Both the position numbers and the translations under genes were made by a program. A model generated the notes under the pieces. That model made no database searches, was not told the DNA's origin, and saw nothing but the letters and a program-made list of their open reading frames with translations. From positions 1 through 37,850 of the forward strand of contig SDVU01000002.1 of the NCBI GenBank assembly GCA_016256075.1: a DNA stretch of 37,850 bases, read 5' to 3'. Below, piece by piece: positions 11,003 to 22,738 of this stretch (positions are counted from its first letter, which is position 1; every line of letters starts with the position of its first letter). Source of the DNA: Dictyocoela muelleri. Its lineage: Eukaryota; Microsporidia.

Positions 11003-11459
11003 AATATATATATTACATGCTGACAACATCTTAGCTGCCAACCTAGAGATTTCTCCCACCATGGCCTTTAGACCTTTTGTTTCTGGTGTTCTAATAATAC
11101 CTCACTCCCTAAGCTACCTAGAAGCCCAGCTGTATACGCGATTTTCGTTTTATCAATGACTCAACAGGTAATTAGTTGCTTTGCAATAATTTTTTATTTT
11201 TCGCTACTTTTTGCCGAGATGCGTCGTCGCACTCATCCCCACACCCTGGAAGTTCCTTCTGCTTCAATATCATATTAGACCAAGTCTTAATCAGCTATAC
11301 CACATCGGAACAACCGTATATTAATATTGTATTTCTATAGTTATGACCGCTTAATGTCTTTATCTCATCATTTATTTACGAGTGACGTAAGCAGGATTCG
11401 AACCACGATACTTAAATTTTAAATTCAAGAGTGTTAACCACTGAGCTTTCCGGCCTTAT
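11003..11459 (-). mobile_element. tRNA-derived SINE, copy 3 (best preserved)
   Basis: On the minus strand the element starts GGCCGGAAAGCTCAGTGGTT at 11459, containing a near-consensus A box (AGCTCAGTGG). It continues to a perfect B box GGTTCGAATCC (11394-11404). Spacing and order match an internal Pol III promoter of tRNA origin. GCTTACGTCACTCG follows, then a body with GTGGTATAGCTGATTAAGAC, GAAGCAGAAGGAACTTCC, GTGCGACGACGCATC, CGCGTATACAGCTGGGC and TCTAGGTAGCTTAGGGAGTG. The tail is AGATGTTGTCAGCATGTAAT followed by ATATATATT. It has no coding capacity; any mobilising LINE is not visible in this window. Confidence 0.85.
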
Positions 11460-11922
11460 ACTTAAATTAATATCCATAGTGTTAACAGTTGACCTTTCTA
11501 CACAAAATATATTTTTTTAAAATTTTTTATAACTCGGGTCATTATTTTCATTGTAAGAGATAATAGAATAAATTTATCTCTTATTTATTTATTATTATAA
11601 AAGATAAATGAGAAAAAAATTATCAAGTTTTATTATTTTTTTAATATTCAATTCTTTAAAGAATAATCATTTTTTCTATGAAAAAATTTTTAAAAATAAT
11701 CTATTAAATCGAAAAATATTAGATATATATATATATTTATATATATATATATATACATACATATATATATATATATAATAGATGATGATAAATATAACTA
11801 AAAAAATGATACTAGAAAGATTCTAAAAAAATCTGACCTGAGAGAATAGGCAAATACTTCTACAAAACTTTTATATTTTTATTGTTAAGAATTACACGTC
11901 TCTAATTATTTATTACGGCATA
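11460..11922. other. AT-rich spacer with (AT)n microsatellite
   Basis: Low-complexity DNA. An ATATATAT microsatellite with occasional TACATA variants covers roughly 11726-11780. Nothing else is recognised. Confidence 0.7.
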
Positions 11923-12281
11923 ATAAATTATATTACATAATTAAAACATCCATTCTACAACCCGGATAGTAGTCTCCTCTGCGTCTGTAGACCTTTAATT
12001 TCCGGTGTATACACTTAACGTACTCATAAGCTGCCTGAAGCCTTGCTGTATAATGGATTCTCGTTTAAGTGATAGAAAATCAGCTACATGTAATTGGTAG
12101 TTTTGATTGTTTAATATTTTTCACCACTTCTTTTAGACATGTTGAGTCTACACACTCATCTCCACACTTATGAACGACCTCTACTTCATTTTCATATAAT
12201 ACTCTGTATTTGTCGCCATACCACACTATCTTGGCTATATATTAATACATAATTTTTTATAGTTATTTACAGCTTAATTTA
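11923..12281 (-). mobile_element. tRNA-derived SINE, copy 4, body and tail part
   Basis: Minus-strand copy. The tail is at 11923-11950 (AATGGATGTTTTAATTATGT). Then come TAGTCTCCTCTGCGTCTGTA-type sequence and CCGGTGTATACACTTAACGT, matching the AACACCNGAAA block, then AAGCTGCCTGAAGCC and CACACTCATCTCCACACTT. Homology stops at AGCTTAATTTA near 12281, where the palindromic element 12282-15565 begins. The missing head resumes at 15566. The copy is thus split by a later insertion. Confidence 0.75.
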
Positions 12282-15200
12282 CTTGGCATTATTATTTATA
12301 ACTATCTTTTTCATACGTAAAATCTCTTTTATTCATAGTATAAACTTATTTTTCCATAGTTATAAACACATCCTTTATCCTATACACCTATTTTCTAAAA
12401 CTTTTTCATTCCGTAGGTTTAACATTTAAAATGAAACTAAAACACCTAATATTAAGAATTAATTTTATTAGATACTATGTTTGTTTGTTTTTATCATTAT
12501 ATAAGTTCCCCTTTTGTCGCCTAATATCTCCGCTATAAATATTATAGCCTCTTGCGTTGCGTTCTTATAGTCCCTTCATTACCTTATTATAGTCTATTGT
12601 TGCATTTTATATTCCTTTGTTGCATTATTTTAGTCTCCACGTTCAATATAAAAACATTTACATAGTTTTTAATTTTAAAACTCTTTCTAGAACCATAGAC
12701 CTTCTTCATAAACCATATACACTTTTTTCCACTATTGGTATAAAGAAAGGTTGATAGATGATATAAAAAAATCCGCCTTGATTTATTATTTTCGAACATT
12801 TTTCTCTGGGCTTATATAACTGTATTTTCAAAACCGATTTTTCTGATATTATTAACTCTTTAAACCCCTTTTCATTAGGGACATAATGGTCTAATAAACA
12901 TTTTTATCTATACGACACTTATCATCAGAAATTCGAAGTATATTATTTTCTATAAAAAATACCTCAGATTAAATATTCAGATAAATTCGAATATTTCACT
13001 TATATTATAAGTTTATCAAAAAAAATAATATTTAAAAATATAAAATATTTATAAAAAAAGATATTTTATATAAATTTTATTTGAGATCGTTTCTGTTTTT
13101 ATTTTCAAAAAAAACTACTATTCTAATACTTTTTTTTATATATTAAATTTTTTTGTGCTATATTCATTTTTCTAACACATCGCACGTAGTTTATCTATTC
13201 TTTAAATATCTTTTTTTTCTTGTAGCATTCTTGAGTTCAAACAAATCAAAAGTGTCGGTAATGATTGATCAACACTTTTACACATAACTTAAAAAAAACT
13301 AAATCATACATACACATTTATTGTTAATAAAATATGATTACAAATTCTAAGAAACTTTATTATCAATTCTTTTTAATTATATAAAAATAATATAAAAATA
13401 TCATATAAATTTGATTCTATTATAATTTTTTAAAACATTAAGAAATTTTATAGTCAATATAAATAAACGTTTTATTACATTTTTAATTACTAAGCTGATG
13501 TATTTTATCTTTTTTAAATAAAAAAATTTAACTTCATTCAATATACAAATATTATTATGTAATTTCAATTCTAATATAATCTTTCGAATGTCTTATCTAA
13601 AGGAATTGTTCATCATATTTTGTAAACCCCAAATTTTAAGGTAAAAACCCTAAACAAATAATTAATTAGCCATTTTCTTGAGCTTATTACCTACATTCCT
13701 CAATCCTGTTTTTCGATCACTCTTTTAACCCTTTTAAACCTTTTATTACCTTAAAATTATAATTTCTAATAATCCATTTCATTGTTTTTTATCTCATCTA
13801 ATCATCTTTGAATATATTTTATACCATTTTTTTACTTTTTTACTCTTAATTATCTATATAGTTTTTAATTATAATTTCTTAACATTAGTTTAAAACCTAC
13901 TTTTTAAACCTTATTCTATATTTCTTATTTTTCATTTTTTAAACCATTAAAAAATGTGATAGTAATTTGTCGCTCCGCCCGCGCGACTTTTTAAAAAAAA
14001 ATGAGCTGATAATTTGGAATTTGTTTGTCATTCTAACATTGAAGATTATACCCACTTGCCGCAATGCAAGATAAAAAAAAAATTATTATAAATATTTTTT
14101 ATTATGAATGATTTTTTTCAATCTAAAATTATGATAGAATACTAATTTTGTATACATTTTTATATCTCAGCATAAAAATATCTATAAATTTATATATTTA
14201 TCGTTACCTTTTTCTATTTTATTTTTTTTACTTACAAAAACCATTTTTTAATTAAAAAGTCAAAAAAACATCAAAGACAAGAACAAATAGTAAAACCCCA
14301 AAACATCCTAGATTTTTTTTTCTGCGTATTAATGGGAATATTCTTTATTGTATTACTTTTTTACCAATTTGTAATTTATGATGTTAAAAATAAATAATTA
14401 AAATGCTATAAAATTGTACAAGTATTTAGCAGTCATAATTATTAATTTATATTTACCCTTTAGAAATTTTACAAAGCACATCATTTCCAAGTTTCTAAAA
14501 TCTTAGATTGCAGTTTTTAGTATTATAACCTCCTTTTATTATCACATTTATTTGTACGGATTCAAATTTGTGAATTTTTTCAAATTAAATGGCATATAAA
14601 TTAAGATTCACTATAAAATCCTTTAATTAATTGTTTTTTTGTCTTTAATAATTTAGTAAAGTGTATATGTCTTTGTTTTGGCATTATTATTTATTTTAGT
14701 TTCCACTAAGAAACTTCTTTTTTATATTTTTTTTAATTGCACGCGTTGCTTGCGTCATTATAATAAGCTTTGCAAATAAGGTATGAGAAATAGATTTAAA
14801 AATAATGTTTGGTATAATGATTGAAAATTGGTGTTAAAAGAAAAGTCTTTGTAATATAGATAGAAAAAATGGGGAAAAAAATAGGGTTATAACCGTTCAA
14901 AAAAGTCCAAAGTTATTAAAAATAGTTCGTGGGAGTAGATAGAGGTTAAAGTTACTAGGAAAATAAGTGTTGATAAAAAAAGGTGAGAAAAAAAAATTTT
15001 AAAATAGGTGTCGAAAATAGGAGTTAAAATGAAGTTAAAAAGTAATGTTAAATCAAAAGAATAAAATTAAGGTTAGTAATATTTAGATAATAATTGTAAA
15101 AATTTTATTACTAGACGTAAATAAACACGAATAATCTATCACTCGTCAAAAATAACTATTGATATATATATATATAAATGGTCAAAATCTTTAATTAAAC

Positions 15201-15565
15201 AAGCCTATATCGTGAAAAAATACTCTATATCTCTGAAGATCTCTGTACTTTGACTTTAATAATGCAACATTAGGCTATAATAATAAACAAATGACTATTA
15301 AAATGCGACGAAGAGATTTAATAAAAGAAACTGTAATTTTTTTTATAATTCTTAAAAATATAATACTATTAGGTATCAGACGTTTAATTTTAATAAAATG
15401 ACGGTACAATTGACCAATTATAAGTTTAAAAAAAAATTCATAGGTAAAAAAAAGAATGTTTATAAGGTTTGGGAGTGAGTTTAAGGTTTAGAAAAATGGT
15501 ATTATAAGTCAAAAGGTGGGTTATAAGTTTCAGAGAAGTGGTTCATAGGTAAAAAAAACCCAGCA
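12282..15565. mobile_element. Degenerate giant palindrome (foldback element), 3.3 kb
   Basis: The left half (12282-13960) is rich in CCC-oriented words such as TTATAAACACATCC, TTATAGTCCC and TTAAACCTTATT. The right half (14800-15565) carries the same words on the opposite strand (GGTTATAAG, GGTTATAACC, AGGGTTATAA). Specific pairs match in inverted order. For example, GTTGCATTATTTTAGTC at 12620-12637 pairs with GACTTTAATAATGCAAC at 15252-15268. The ends TACTTGGCATTATTATTTATAA and, inverted, TTGCTGGGTTTTTTTTACC are recognisably alike. Both ends fall exactly where SINE copy 4 is interrupted, which supports the borders. A GC-rich hairpin (GTCGC...GCGAC, 13969-13987) lies near the midpoint. No coding capacity. 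Confidence 0.55.
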
Positions 15566-15662
15566 ACACTCATTATTTTTTCAGGAGTTAAGTCATGAGT
15601 TTCTTACCTATACTATAAATTTTACAACTAAGAGAAGAAAATATGCACCTTATGGCCTTATA
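15566..15662 (-). mobile_element. tRNA-derived SINE, copy 4, head part
   Basis: The plus-strand sequence CACTCATTATTTTTTCAGGA, then GTCATGAGTTTCTTACCTATACTATAAATTTTA and CTAAGAG, aligns with copy 3 from CTCATCATTTATTTACGAGT through its B box to AATTCAAGAG. It then ends GGCCTTATA, as copy 3 does at 11453-11461. The B box is eroded (GGTAAGAAACTC on the minus strand). Joined in order with 11923-12281 it accounts for a full-length SINE of about 455 bp. Confidence 0.65.
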
Positions 15663-16364
15663 AAAAAATATAAATTTTTTATGTAAACGAATATAAAATC
15701 ATTGATAAGATAACGGATAAAATTTTCAATTTCAATTTACTATATAATAACATAAGAACATCGGGAAAATTCAATAATTTATTTCTATTTCTACAGCCTA
15801 TTACTTTATATCATCATAAATTAAATGAAATTATCTTAATATCGTATGATAATTTAAGATAAAGCTTACAAAAAATGTCATATAGAAACATCTCACATTT
15901 GATACATGAAATTAAATGAATTTACACGATTTCGTGTTTAAAAATACTAGAATTATAAAAAGCACGCGTTTTTACTTAAATTAGCATAATATAATAGAAG
16001 GTTATGTATATATATATAAGAACTATATCAATAAAATTAAAATTATAACTTTCATACAGTTATTTACATATAAAATATAATATATGCTAATATAAAAATG
16101 AAAAAAAATAATATGTGGCGCGCGAGTCTTTATAAAATATAAAAGCTCTGTAGTATTCTGCCTGTAAATGTAAAAGTGATAAAATATTAATATTACGCAA
16201 GATAAATGAACAAAAACAATAATAAAAAAATAAAATATTTTTTTTATCGTAAATAAGCAGAAATTGGAACACCGATATACTCTGAAAAAAAAAATAATCA
16301 GTGATGGAAAAATACATGATACTAAGCCAATAAAGAGACATCTTCTTGTTTATATATATTTTAT
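15663..16364. other. AT-rich spacer, nothing recognised
   Basis: No repeat family or domain match. A minus-strand open frame at 16087-16341 is low-complexity, rich in F, Y, S and I, and I treat it as chance. Confidence 0.45.
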
Positions 16365-16708
16365 TTTATAATTATAGTATAATATTTAGTAGTTTAAAAG
16401 AATATTTTGCTAATTAATACTTTGTCTAATAGACAATAAAGCGTAAGAGAGACTCTTAGTTGTGATGATGCTTACAATGACGCAAATCAGAAAAATGTGT
16501 GACAAATATAAATTCTTAGATAGACACTATTTACCTGTATTCTACTGGGTCATAAATAGAACTGAGATCGAGTAACAGCTGTGCTTCTGGGTAGCTTAGA
16601 GTTTGACTTATCATTGGAAGACCAATAATGAAAAGGTCTCCGACTACGACAAGAGATAACTCTCCGGGTTGGGAGATAATGCTGTTTTTATCATGTAATA
16701 TCTATATA
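16365..16708 (+). mobile_element. tRNA-derived SINE, copy 5, head missing
   Basis: Plus-strand body and tail: GCTAATTAATACTTTGTCTAATA matches the GCTGATTAAGACTTGGTCTAATA block of copy 3. GATGATGCTTACAATGACGC follows, then CAGCTGTGCTTCTGGGTAGC (16577-16596), GAAGACCAATAATGAAAAGG and CCGGGTTGGGAGATAATGCT. The tail is TTTTTATCATGTAATATC. I cannot find the tRNA-like head upstream, so the copy is probably 5' truncated or eroded there. Confidence 0.7.
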
Positions 16709-17519
16709 ACAAAATTATCTATTCTATAAAATTCAAAGGTCAATAAATTTTCATACATTTTAAATTATAATATAATATCTACTCTCTGTGATTGATATTT
16801 GCTTATCAAAAATCATCTTTAAAAGAAAATTGACCCACCCAGTAAGTAGGTATTATCTCTGATACATATTTATATAAAATGTTAAGATTAATTTTAAGGT
16901 CAGAGAAAAAAAGTTGACCTTAACAGCAAATTATTATAAAATTCCTCAACAGATTTCTAAATATAAGAAAAATTAACATAAAAAACGTTTACTTCAATAC
17001 CTTTGTTCTACTTATATATGTTATAATAGATCGTTATTGACATTATTCTACAGCTGAATTTTCAATTAAATTACTATTATTTTTTCTATAAATAAATTTA
17101 TATCTTTTATTTTGTAGTATTATATTCCACTTATAAAATTCAATTAACTCCCAAAATTTTCTCCACACTCATTTAAAATCCTCTATAAGTCATAATACCT
17201 TAATTCTCCTTCATCTTATTTTCGATATCATAATCTTTATAAAATGTGCTATAAGTAAAATTTATATTATAAATATTAAAAAAATAACAGATTTTGTGAT
17301 CTCACATATTTTTCATATTCTTTAATAATTTTATTTCTGCTATTACATTACTTTCATCGATCATTGTAAAATCTTGCAATGAATTTTTTTTTCTTATTTT
17401 TTTATTCTCTCATTAATTTATTTATTAAATATTACTTATTTGTTTATTCGGTTCTAGGGTTTAACACTTTTTTATAACAAAACATATTTAAAAGGATCTA
17501 TTATAGAAAAAAATAAATG
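16709..17519. other. AT-rich spacer, nothing recognised
   Basis: Mostly low-complexity DNA. A short patch (17100-17230) has words such as CACTTATAAAATTC and CTATAAGTCATAATACC. These resemble the left-arm repeats of the palindromes at 12282 and 24550, possibly an isolated fragment of that family. Confidence 0.4.
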
Positions 17520-17958
17520 GTTTTTTTAAATTAAGAAGAGGTAGAATTTTAATAATGCCGATCTCATTGTCGCTTTATAATAAATAATGTGTGGGATGTT
17601 ATTATCGGAATAAAAAAAACTATTAAGATATAATAATAACATAAAGCTGCTCTGGAGTGGTAGAGCTGATTATACTTGAACGAATATGTCAATAAAGCAG
17701 AAGAACTCTCCATGTTTCGGATAAAGCATCAACCCTACAGAACAAAAACTCACTATAAATAAAATACAATGAAATGCCTCTTATTATCTGTATCCTGCTG
17801 ATTTCATATATAAAACGAAAAACGCGTATACTACTGGTTCAGTAGCTTAAGAGTGACGTATTGATAGAACACTTAATATCGAATGTCACAAGACCAATTT
17901 TAATGACGACTATACGAGCTTGCAGCGTGGATGTTGTCAGCGTTTAATTTAATATATT
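17520..17958 (+). mobile_element. tRNA-derived SINE, copy 6
   Basis: Near full-length plus-strand copy with a worn head (TAATGCCGATCTCATTGTCGC corresponds to the B box plus CTGACGTCAC). The body is better kept: GAGTGGTAGAGCTGATTATA, AAAGCAGAAGAACTCTCC, TAAAACGAAAAACGCGTATA (17812-17831), TTCAGTAGCTTAAGAGTGAC and TAGAACACTTAATATCGAAT. The tail GATGTTGTCAGCGTTTAATT (17930-17949) is almost identical to that of copy 3. Confidence 0.75.
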
Positions 17959-18821
17959 GACTAATTTTTTTTATAAGGTGGTTTATTCGTTATATTATTA
18001 ATTACATGCATACTGGAGATTGCAATAACGGGATTCGATGATCGTGAACAAATAAAAACTCTTTAAAAAAAATCTATGTTACTTTCAAACACTTAACCTT
18101 TTTATATGCATAAATGTATGAATTATAAGTCTAAACAAATATTACATGTTCCTACTTATTTGAATGTAGAAGGTGCATTGTTTTTAATTTGATCTAAGAT
18201 CTAATAAATAAAAATTTTAACATTAAAATCATATTTCGATTTAAATTTTTTTTGGATAATGAAAGATCTATCAAATAAAATTTCGTTTTCTATAAAAATA
18301 TAAAAATATGAAAATAGATTAATAAAACAAAAACAAATAACCGAATTACATAATTGAATAAAATGTTCATAAGCCCATTCAGTCTCTTCGATGCAAATTA
18401 CTAATTTAGAAATAATACAAATTGTATCTCGGCAAAAATATATTGAAAGATCTAAATATTTATGATCCTATTCTGATATAAGACCATAGAACATATAAGG
18501 CATATTTAGCGCGAGTTTATCTTTATTAATCAATTTTTTAAGGATATTGTTTTTTTTTTTTAATGGAGATAGTTAGCAGACTCTGCTGCATAAAATAGAA
18601 GAAAAGAATAATAAATAGACAATTATAAAAAAATAATACTAATTTTATGGTTAATAAATTTAATATAAAATTAATTGTATCTCGTACTTTAAAATTATTT
18701 CTAGTAAAAAAAGACAAAGATTATAATTCTATGTTTTTAGCAAAATTATAATCTTAGGACTGGGCTCGAAATACAGATTTCGTAAAATGTAATCTTTAAA
18801 TACAAGGGTAATATTTCCGGT
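17959..18821. other. AT-rich spacer, nothing recognised
   Basis: No domain, no SINE block and no palindrome found. It abuts the left LTR of the Ty3/gypsy fossil. Confidence 0.45.
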
Positions 18822-19027
18822 TGTTTAACCGTCAGTCAAAAAACAAAAATAAGATTTTAACATACTTTTTTTTAAAAAAAATCTTTTCATACCATTTATT
18901 CTCCTTTAAAAGTTTTTAGAACGAATCCTAAACAAATAACACAAATTTAGTGAGTAATCTTGCACATCTTGAGACCCATTTTTTCTTGTTGGTTATTTCA
19001 CTGGATGCTCTATCAACAGTGCATCCA
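18822..19027 (-). repeat. Ty3/gypsy LTR (3' LTR of minus-strand element)
   Basis: Shares with 24005-24207 the blocks GTCAAAAAACAAAAATAAGA, TTTTAACAT, CTCCTTTAA, AATCCTAAACAAATAACA, TTGAGACC and TATCAACAGTGCATCCA. On the minus strand it begins TGGATGCACTGTTGATA and ends ...AACA, the usual TG...CA ends. A short run CCCGGGAATG, which could be the polypurine tract, precedes it on that strand. Confidence 0.8.
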
Positions 19028-19389
19028 ACATTCCCGGGTTGATTTTCTATTGCTAGCCAGTCTTATGATACTCTTTTCATTATCAATTCAAATCAAATGT
19101 TTTTTCTCTGAGTATTTTTAAAATAACGCCGGACCTATCGTATTATTTTCAATTATTGACTTCTTGGTTTTATTCTATATTAAAATATATTTATTAAATT
19201 TGAATTTTTCAATTTATTCACTGTAATTTTTTTTTTATATTTCTGATTGTTCAAAGATCTTATTTATATTTTGGAGATCCAATGCCTCTTTTGGCACCAT
19301 TCTTATTCCTCTATATATCACTGTTACATTTTATTCACCAATACACACTTAAGTTTTAATTTATATAGACCTTTTACTTTTTTTATCCC

Positions 19390-19960
19390 CCCTCGAATAG
19401 TTCTGTTTACTCTCTCTACCCTCCCATTGCTTTAGGTAGTATGGTACACTGTATTACACTTTAACATTAATTACTCAGAACAACTCTTTACATTCTTGTT
19501 GTAAAATTTGTGCCCTTGTCTATGTTTATTGTTTTAAATTTTTGGGACTTTTAATATACGCCATTAACGAATCTCATGATTTCTATAACGTTTTTTTGTT
19601 CTCATCACAGTTTTAAATGTAAACCGAATAAAATAATCAATGGCAACACTAACATACCTATTTTAGTTATCTCGCATAAATGTGGGGTACATCTTCTCAC
19701 GATTTGTTGTAGATATTAATTTCACAGATTTTTTATATTTTTTGCATTAAACTGTATGTTTTACATTTTTTTTTATAATTTCTTTTAAATTTTTTTTCCG
19801 ACTTTTATTCATGAGAACCTAATATTTCACTAATGTTTTTTCTGTGGCAGTGTTGCTCATGAATGTAAAGCAATTTTAATGTTTATATCATAAAATATTC
19901 CGTTTCTGCTACATTGAGGCTTTTAGCAAACCTTCTCGATATATCCGCTTATATTAATTT
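19390..19960 (-). pseudogene. Integrase region of Ty3/gypsy fossil
   Basis: Minus-strand translation shows fragments of the integrase core: a VAIDYFIRFTF-like stretch near 19625-19660, IDKGTNF near 19505-19525, and an NGRV...NRTI-like stretch near 19395-19430. A worn zinc-binding domain lies to the right. It is part of the broken pol gene of the element 18822-24207. Confidence 0.6.
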
Positions 19961-20039
19961 TTCATCTTCACGATAACATTTTTAAAAATCGATCTGAAAA
20001 ATACCTTTCTATTTATCATTAAATCCTTAATGTACCCAA

Positions 20040-21012
20040 TTTTATTTTATTTTTTGAAATTCTTCTGGCGCTTTGGGGTTAGTAACCAAAGTAAATTTTC
20101 GACATATCAGGTAGTATTCTAATTTTAAAATCGCCAATAAAGCGGCAAGTGTTTTCTTTTCAAACAGTGTAATTTTTTTCTCCTTTTTTTAATACTGAGA
20201 AATATAAGCTATATTCTCATTATCTTGGTTTTAAACTGCGTTAAACCTATATCAGACGAGTATGTATCCTACATAAAATCCTCTACCTATCGGGTATTGA
20301 ATTTTCTAGTTGAGACGACTATATATTTATCAAATTTTCAAAATGGAAATAAGAATCTTCATCTATGTATCTTTGAACCAGGTTCTTTAATATGTTTATA
20401 CAAGGTTGTGTTTGCTTGTAAGGCATTCAAAAATAAGATCTAACATATTATACTTTCCTATCAAACTCATTAACTTTTTTTTTGTTTTTGTTTTTATTTT
20501 AAAATTCAAGATACCCTGAGATCTTCTTGTTATAAGCAAAATGTAATTTTTTATTATTGAATAACCTTAAAAACTAAACTTCATAACACCATATTTTGAG
20601 TTTTCTTCGTTTACCACTAGTTCATATTCGGTTAATTCCGATCTAACCGATTCTAAATTTTTATTATGTTCTTATTTTGTTTAAAGAAACAAGCTTATCA
20701 TTTATGTATGACAGACATATTTTCTTCATTCCTTCTAAGACAATACTCATCCCTTTTGTAAAATATCCATAGTATTATATAATCCTTGGGGCATAAGGCT
20801 TAATTACATTAGTCTATTGTTTGGATCTATAAATAAAGTTTTCTTTCTGTCAGATGCCTTTAATTCGGCCTGGAAATATCCATCTTTAAGATCGATTACA
20901 CTAAAATAAGAACACATGCAATGTTCTAATTATTTCATGAATACACGGCATTTGAATCTATCAAACTGAACCAGCCTATTAACTTTCCGTAAGTCTAGTG
21001 TGAACCTCAAAT
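20040..21012 (-). pseudogene. Reverse transcriptase (C-terminal part) and RNase H region
   Basis: On the minus strand the palm domain reads VIDLKDGYFQ (20874-20903), the DLkxGyfqi motif of Ty3/gypsy enzymes, followed by DRKKTLFID. APRIIQYY (20775-20800) matches the region before the catalytic strand. RNase H-like sequence EYYLICRKFTLVTNPKAP lies at 20070-20125. LRKVNRL (20975-21000) joins onto FTLD just before the pogo insertion point. Confidence 0.75.
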
Positions 21013-21014
21013 TA

Positions 21015-22736
21015 CAGTCAAAACTTCAATTAACTAAAATTCAAAACACTTAAAAAACATTTTCGTTAAAAAAAATGCCTAAAATAACAAATTAAATATT
21101 TTTTTTTTAAAATTAGATTTTTTCAATAAGACTCTCATGTTTCATTATTTTCAGATGAAAAAAAATCAGTAATATTTGCTTTTTTAGTGCAAGGAATTTT
21201 TGCTAACAATTTCTTTCAAAACATAAATTTTTCTAGTGCAGATAATTGTTTATATTAAATAAATTTTCAAAGGTATCTAATGCCCATATAGCATCTATAA
21301 TTGTTAATGGTAATTTTCTACACAAATAGTTTTTTTTCAGCTTTATTTCAACTATTTCCATTATTATAAATGCCAATTTTATTTATAAAATTCTCATCAT
21401 TGTCATAAATATAATAGAATGGATAAATAAATCTACTTCATTCCAGCTAAAACTATTATTATCCTCAATATTAACATATCAATTACCTGTAACATTTTGT
21501 GATATTTCTCGTTCGGTTCCTTCATTTTAATTTTCTTAAAGCCTTTTTGTAACAATTTAAATGTCTCTTTTGTCACAATTTCCCGTGATAGCATTATTAA
21601 ATTTGAGGTAATAATTATTTTAAAATTTTTTTTAATGATTTCACAATATGATTTTTCTTTATCATCGTATAGAGTAATGTTTCTAGTTAAATATTTATTA
21701 TAGTTTGCTTTAAGGAACGAATTATGCCTAAGTCTAAAGGTTGAACCATCGATGTACAATTTAGGCAAAAAATATAACTATATATTCTAAAAATTTCGGC
21801 GAATATTACGCACCGGAGTTATCTAATTTTAACAAAATTTTTCTATTTTTACCTGACATTTTATGTTTCAACTTTTTTAACAATTTATTAAATATTTCTC
21901 ATGTCATCCATTATTTGCTAAGTTTGTATATTTTAACCCCAAATTTGTTTAAATCGATATTTTTAAATCCTCTGGGGCATAAATACTTCTCTATAATTAG
22001 AGGTTTATCCTTTTTTTCCTACATAATTTACACAGAATAATTTAGTCGAACGATCTTTTAAAAATCATCTAGATGCCTTACCTTCATTATTTGTAACAAT
22101 AGTCGTAATGGGCATAATTTAATGAAACAAACCCGTCTCATCGCAATTAAATATTAATGGGAAACTAAGAATATATTTTTTCATTTAATTCATCATATTA
22201 ATATGCGAGTTTTGACAAATATAATACATTCTCTTCATTAGATATAAGTCTTGCTTCATCACGCGTCTTTCTTTGAAGTTAGTTATCGAATTTTTCAAAC
22301 ATTTAAAGTTTTTAATACCTTCTTTTTCAGATATTTGAATGGCTATTTCTCGCAATATATCATTAGTAATATTAGGATTTTTCCTCTTTTTAAATAAAAC
22401 CACACAATTTGATGCTCGTCAATTCTGCAAGGTCTTATATTAGAGAAAATCCTTGTTTTTTTATTATCTCCTATTGTGATTATATTTTGATTATGCAGTA
22501 ATAAATTGCTTGATCCTAACGACACGTGAAATTTTCTAGCTAGCATTTCTTGCATAAATGATAGAAAGACTTATTCGAACTGTAAAATTTTTTCGTTTTA
22601 ACCCTTATGATTTTTTTATTTTTTTTGTCATCTATTTTTATTTGCATGGGTAAAAATCTGAATACTAATTTTCATTAAAAAGAATTTCTTTAAATAGAAA
22701 ATTTCGTAAATAAATTTCGTTAAATTGTTTTGACTG
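21015..22736 (-). mobile_element. pogo/Tigger-type DNA transposon
   Basis: The element is flanked by TA at 21013-21014 and 22737-22738. Its ends are CAGTCAAAACTTCAATTAAC and, inverted from the right, CAGTCAAAACAATTTAACGA. TA duplication and CAGT-type termini are typical of the Tc1/mariner/pogo superfamily. It carries a degenerate minus-strand transposase (21433-22647). It interrupts the Ty3/gypsy reverse transcriptase region, so it is younger than that insertion. Length is 1722 bp, short for Tigger (about 2.4 kb) but adequate for a compact pogo. Confidence 0.85.
21433..22647 (-). pseudogene. pogo/Tigger transposase, degenerate
   Basis: A start codon at 22647 opens MQIKIDDKKNKK. The N-terminal half shows an HTH/CENP-B-like segment (KFHVSLGSSN, then RIDEHQIVWFYLKRGK near 22390-22430). 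A Tc5-type DNA-binding motif follows (ILREIAIQISEKEGIKNFK, then ITNFKERR, 22250-22350). The DDE domain follows: NCDETGLFH near 22122-22150 (first Asp), a LDNSGA-like second Asp region near 21818-21835, and LCTSMVQPLDLGIIRSLK (21715-21770), the usual TSxxQPLDxGII motif. The C-terminal region continues to a stop at 21433. The frame shifts near 22390-22400 and again between about 22110 and 21760, with several stops between, so it cannot make a full protein. Confidence 0.8.
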
Positions 22737-22738
22737 TA

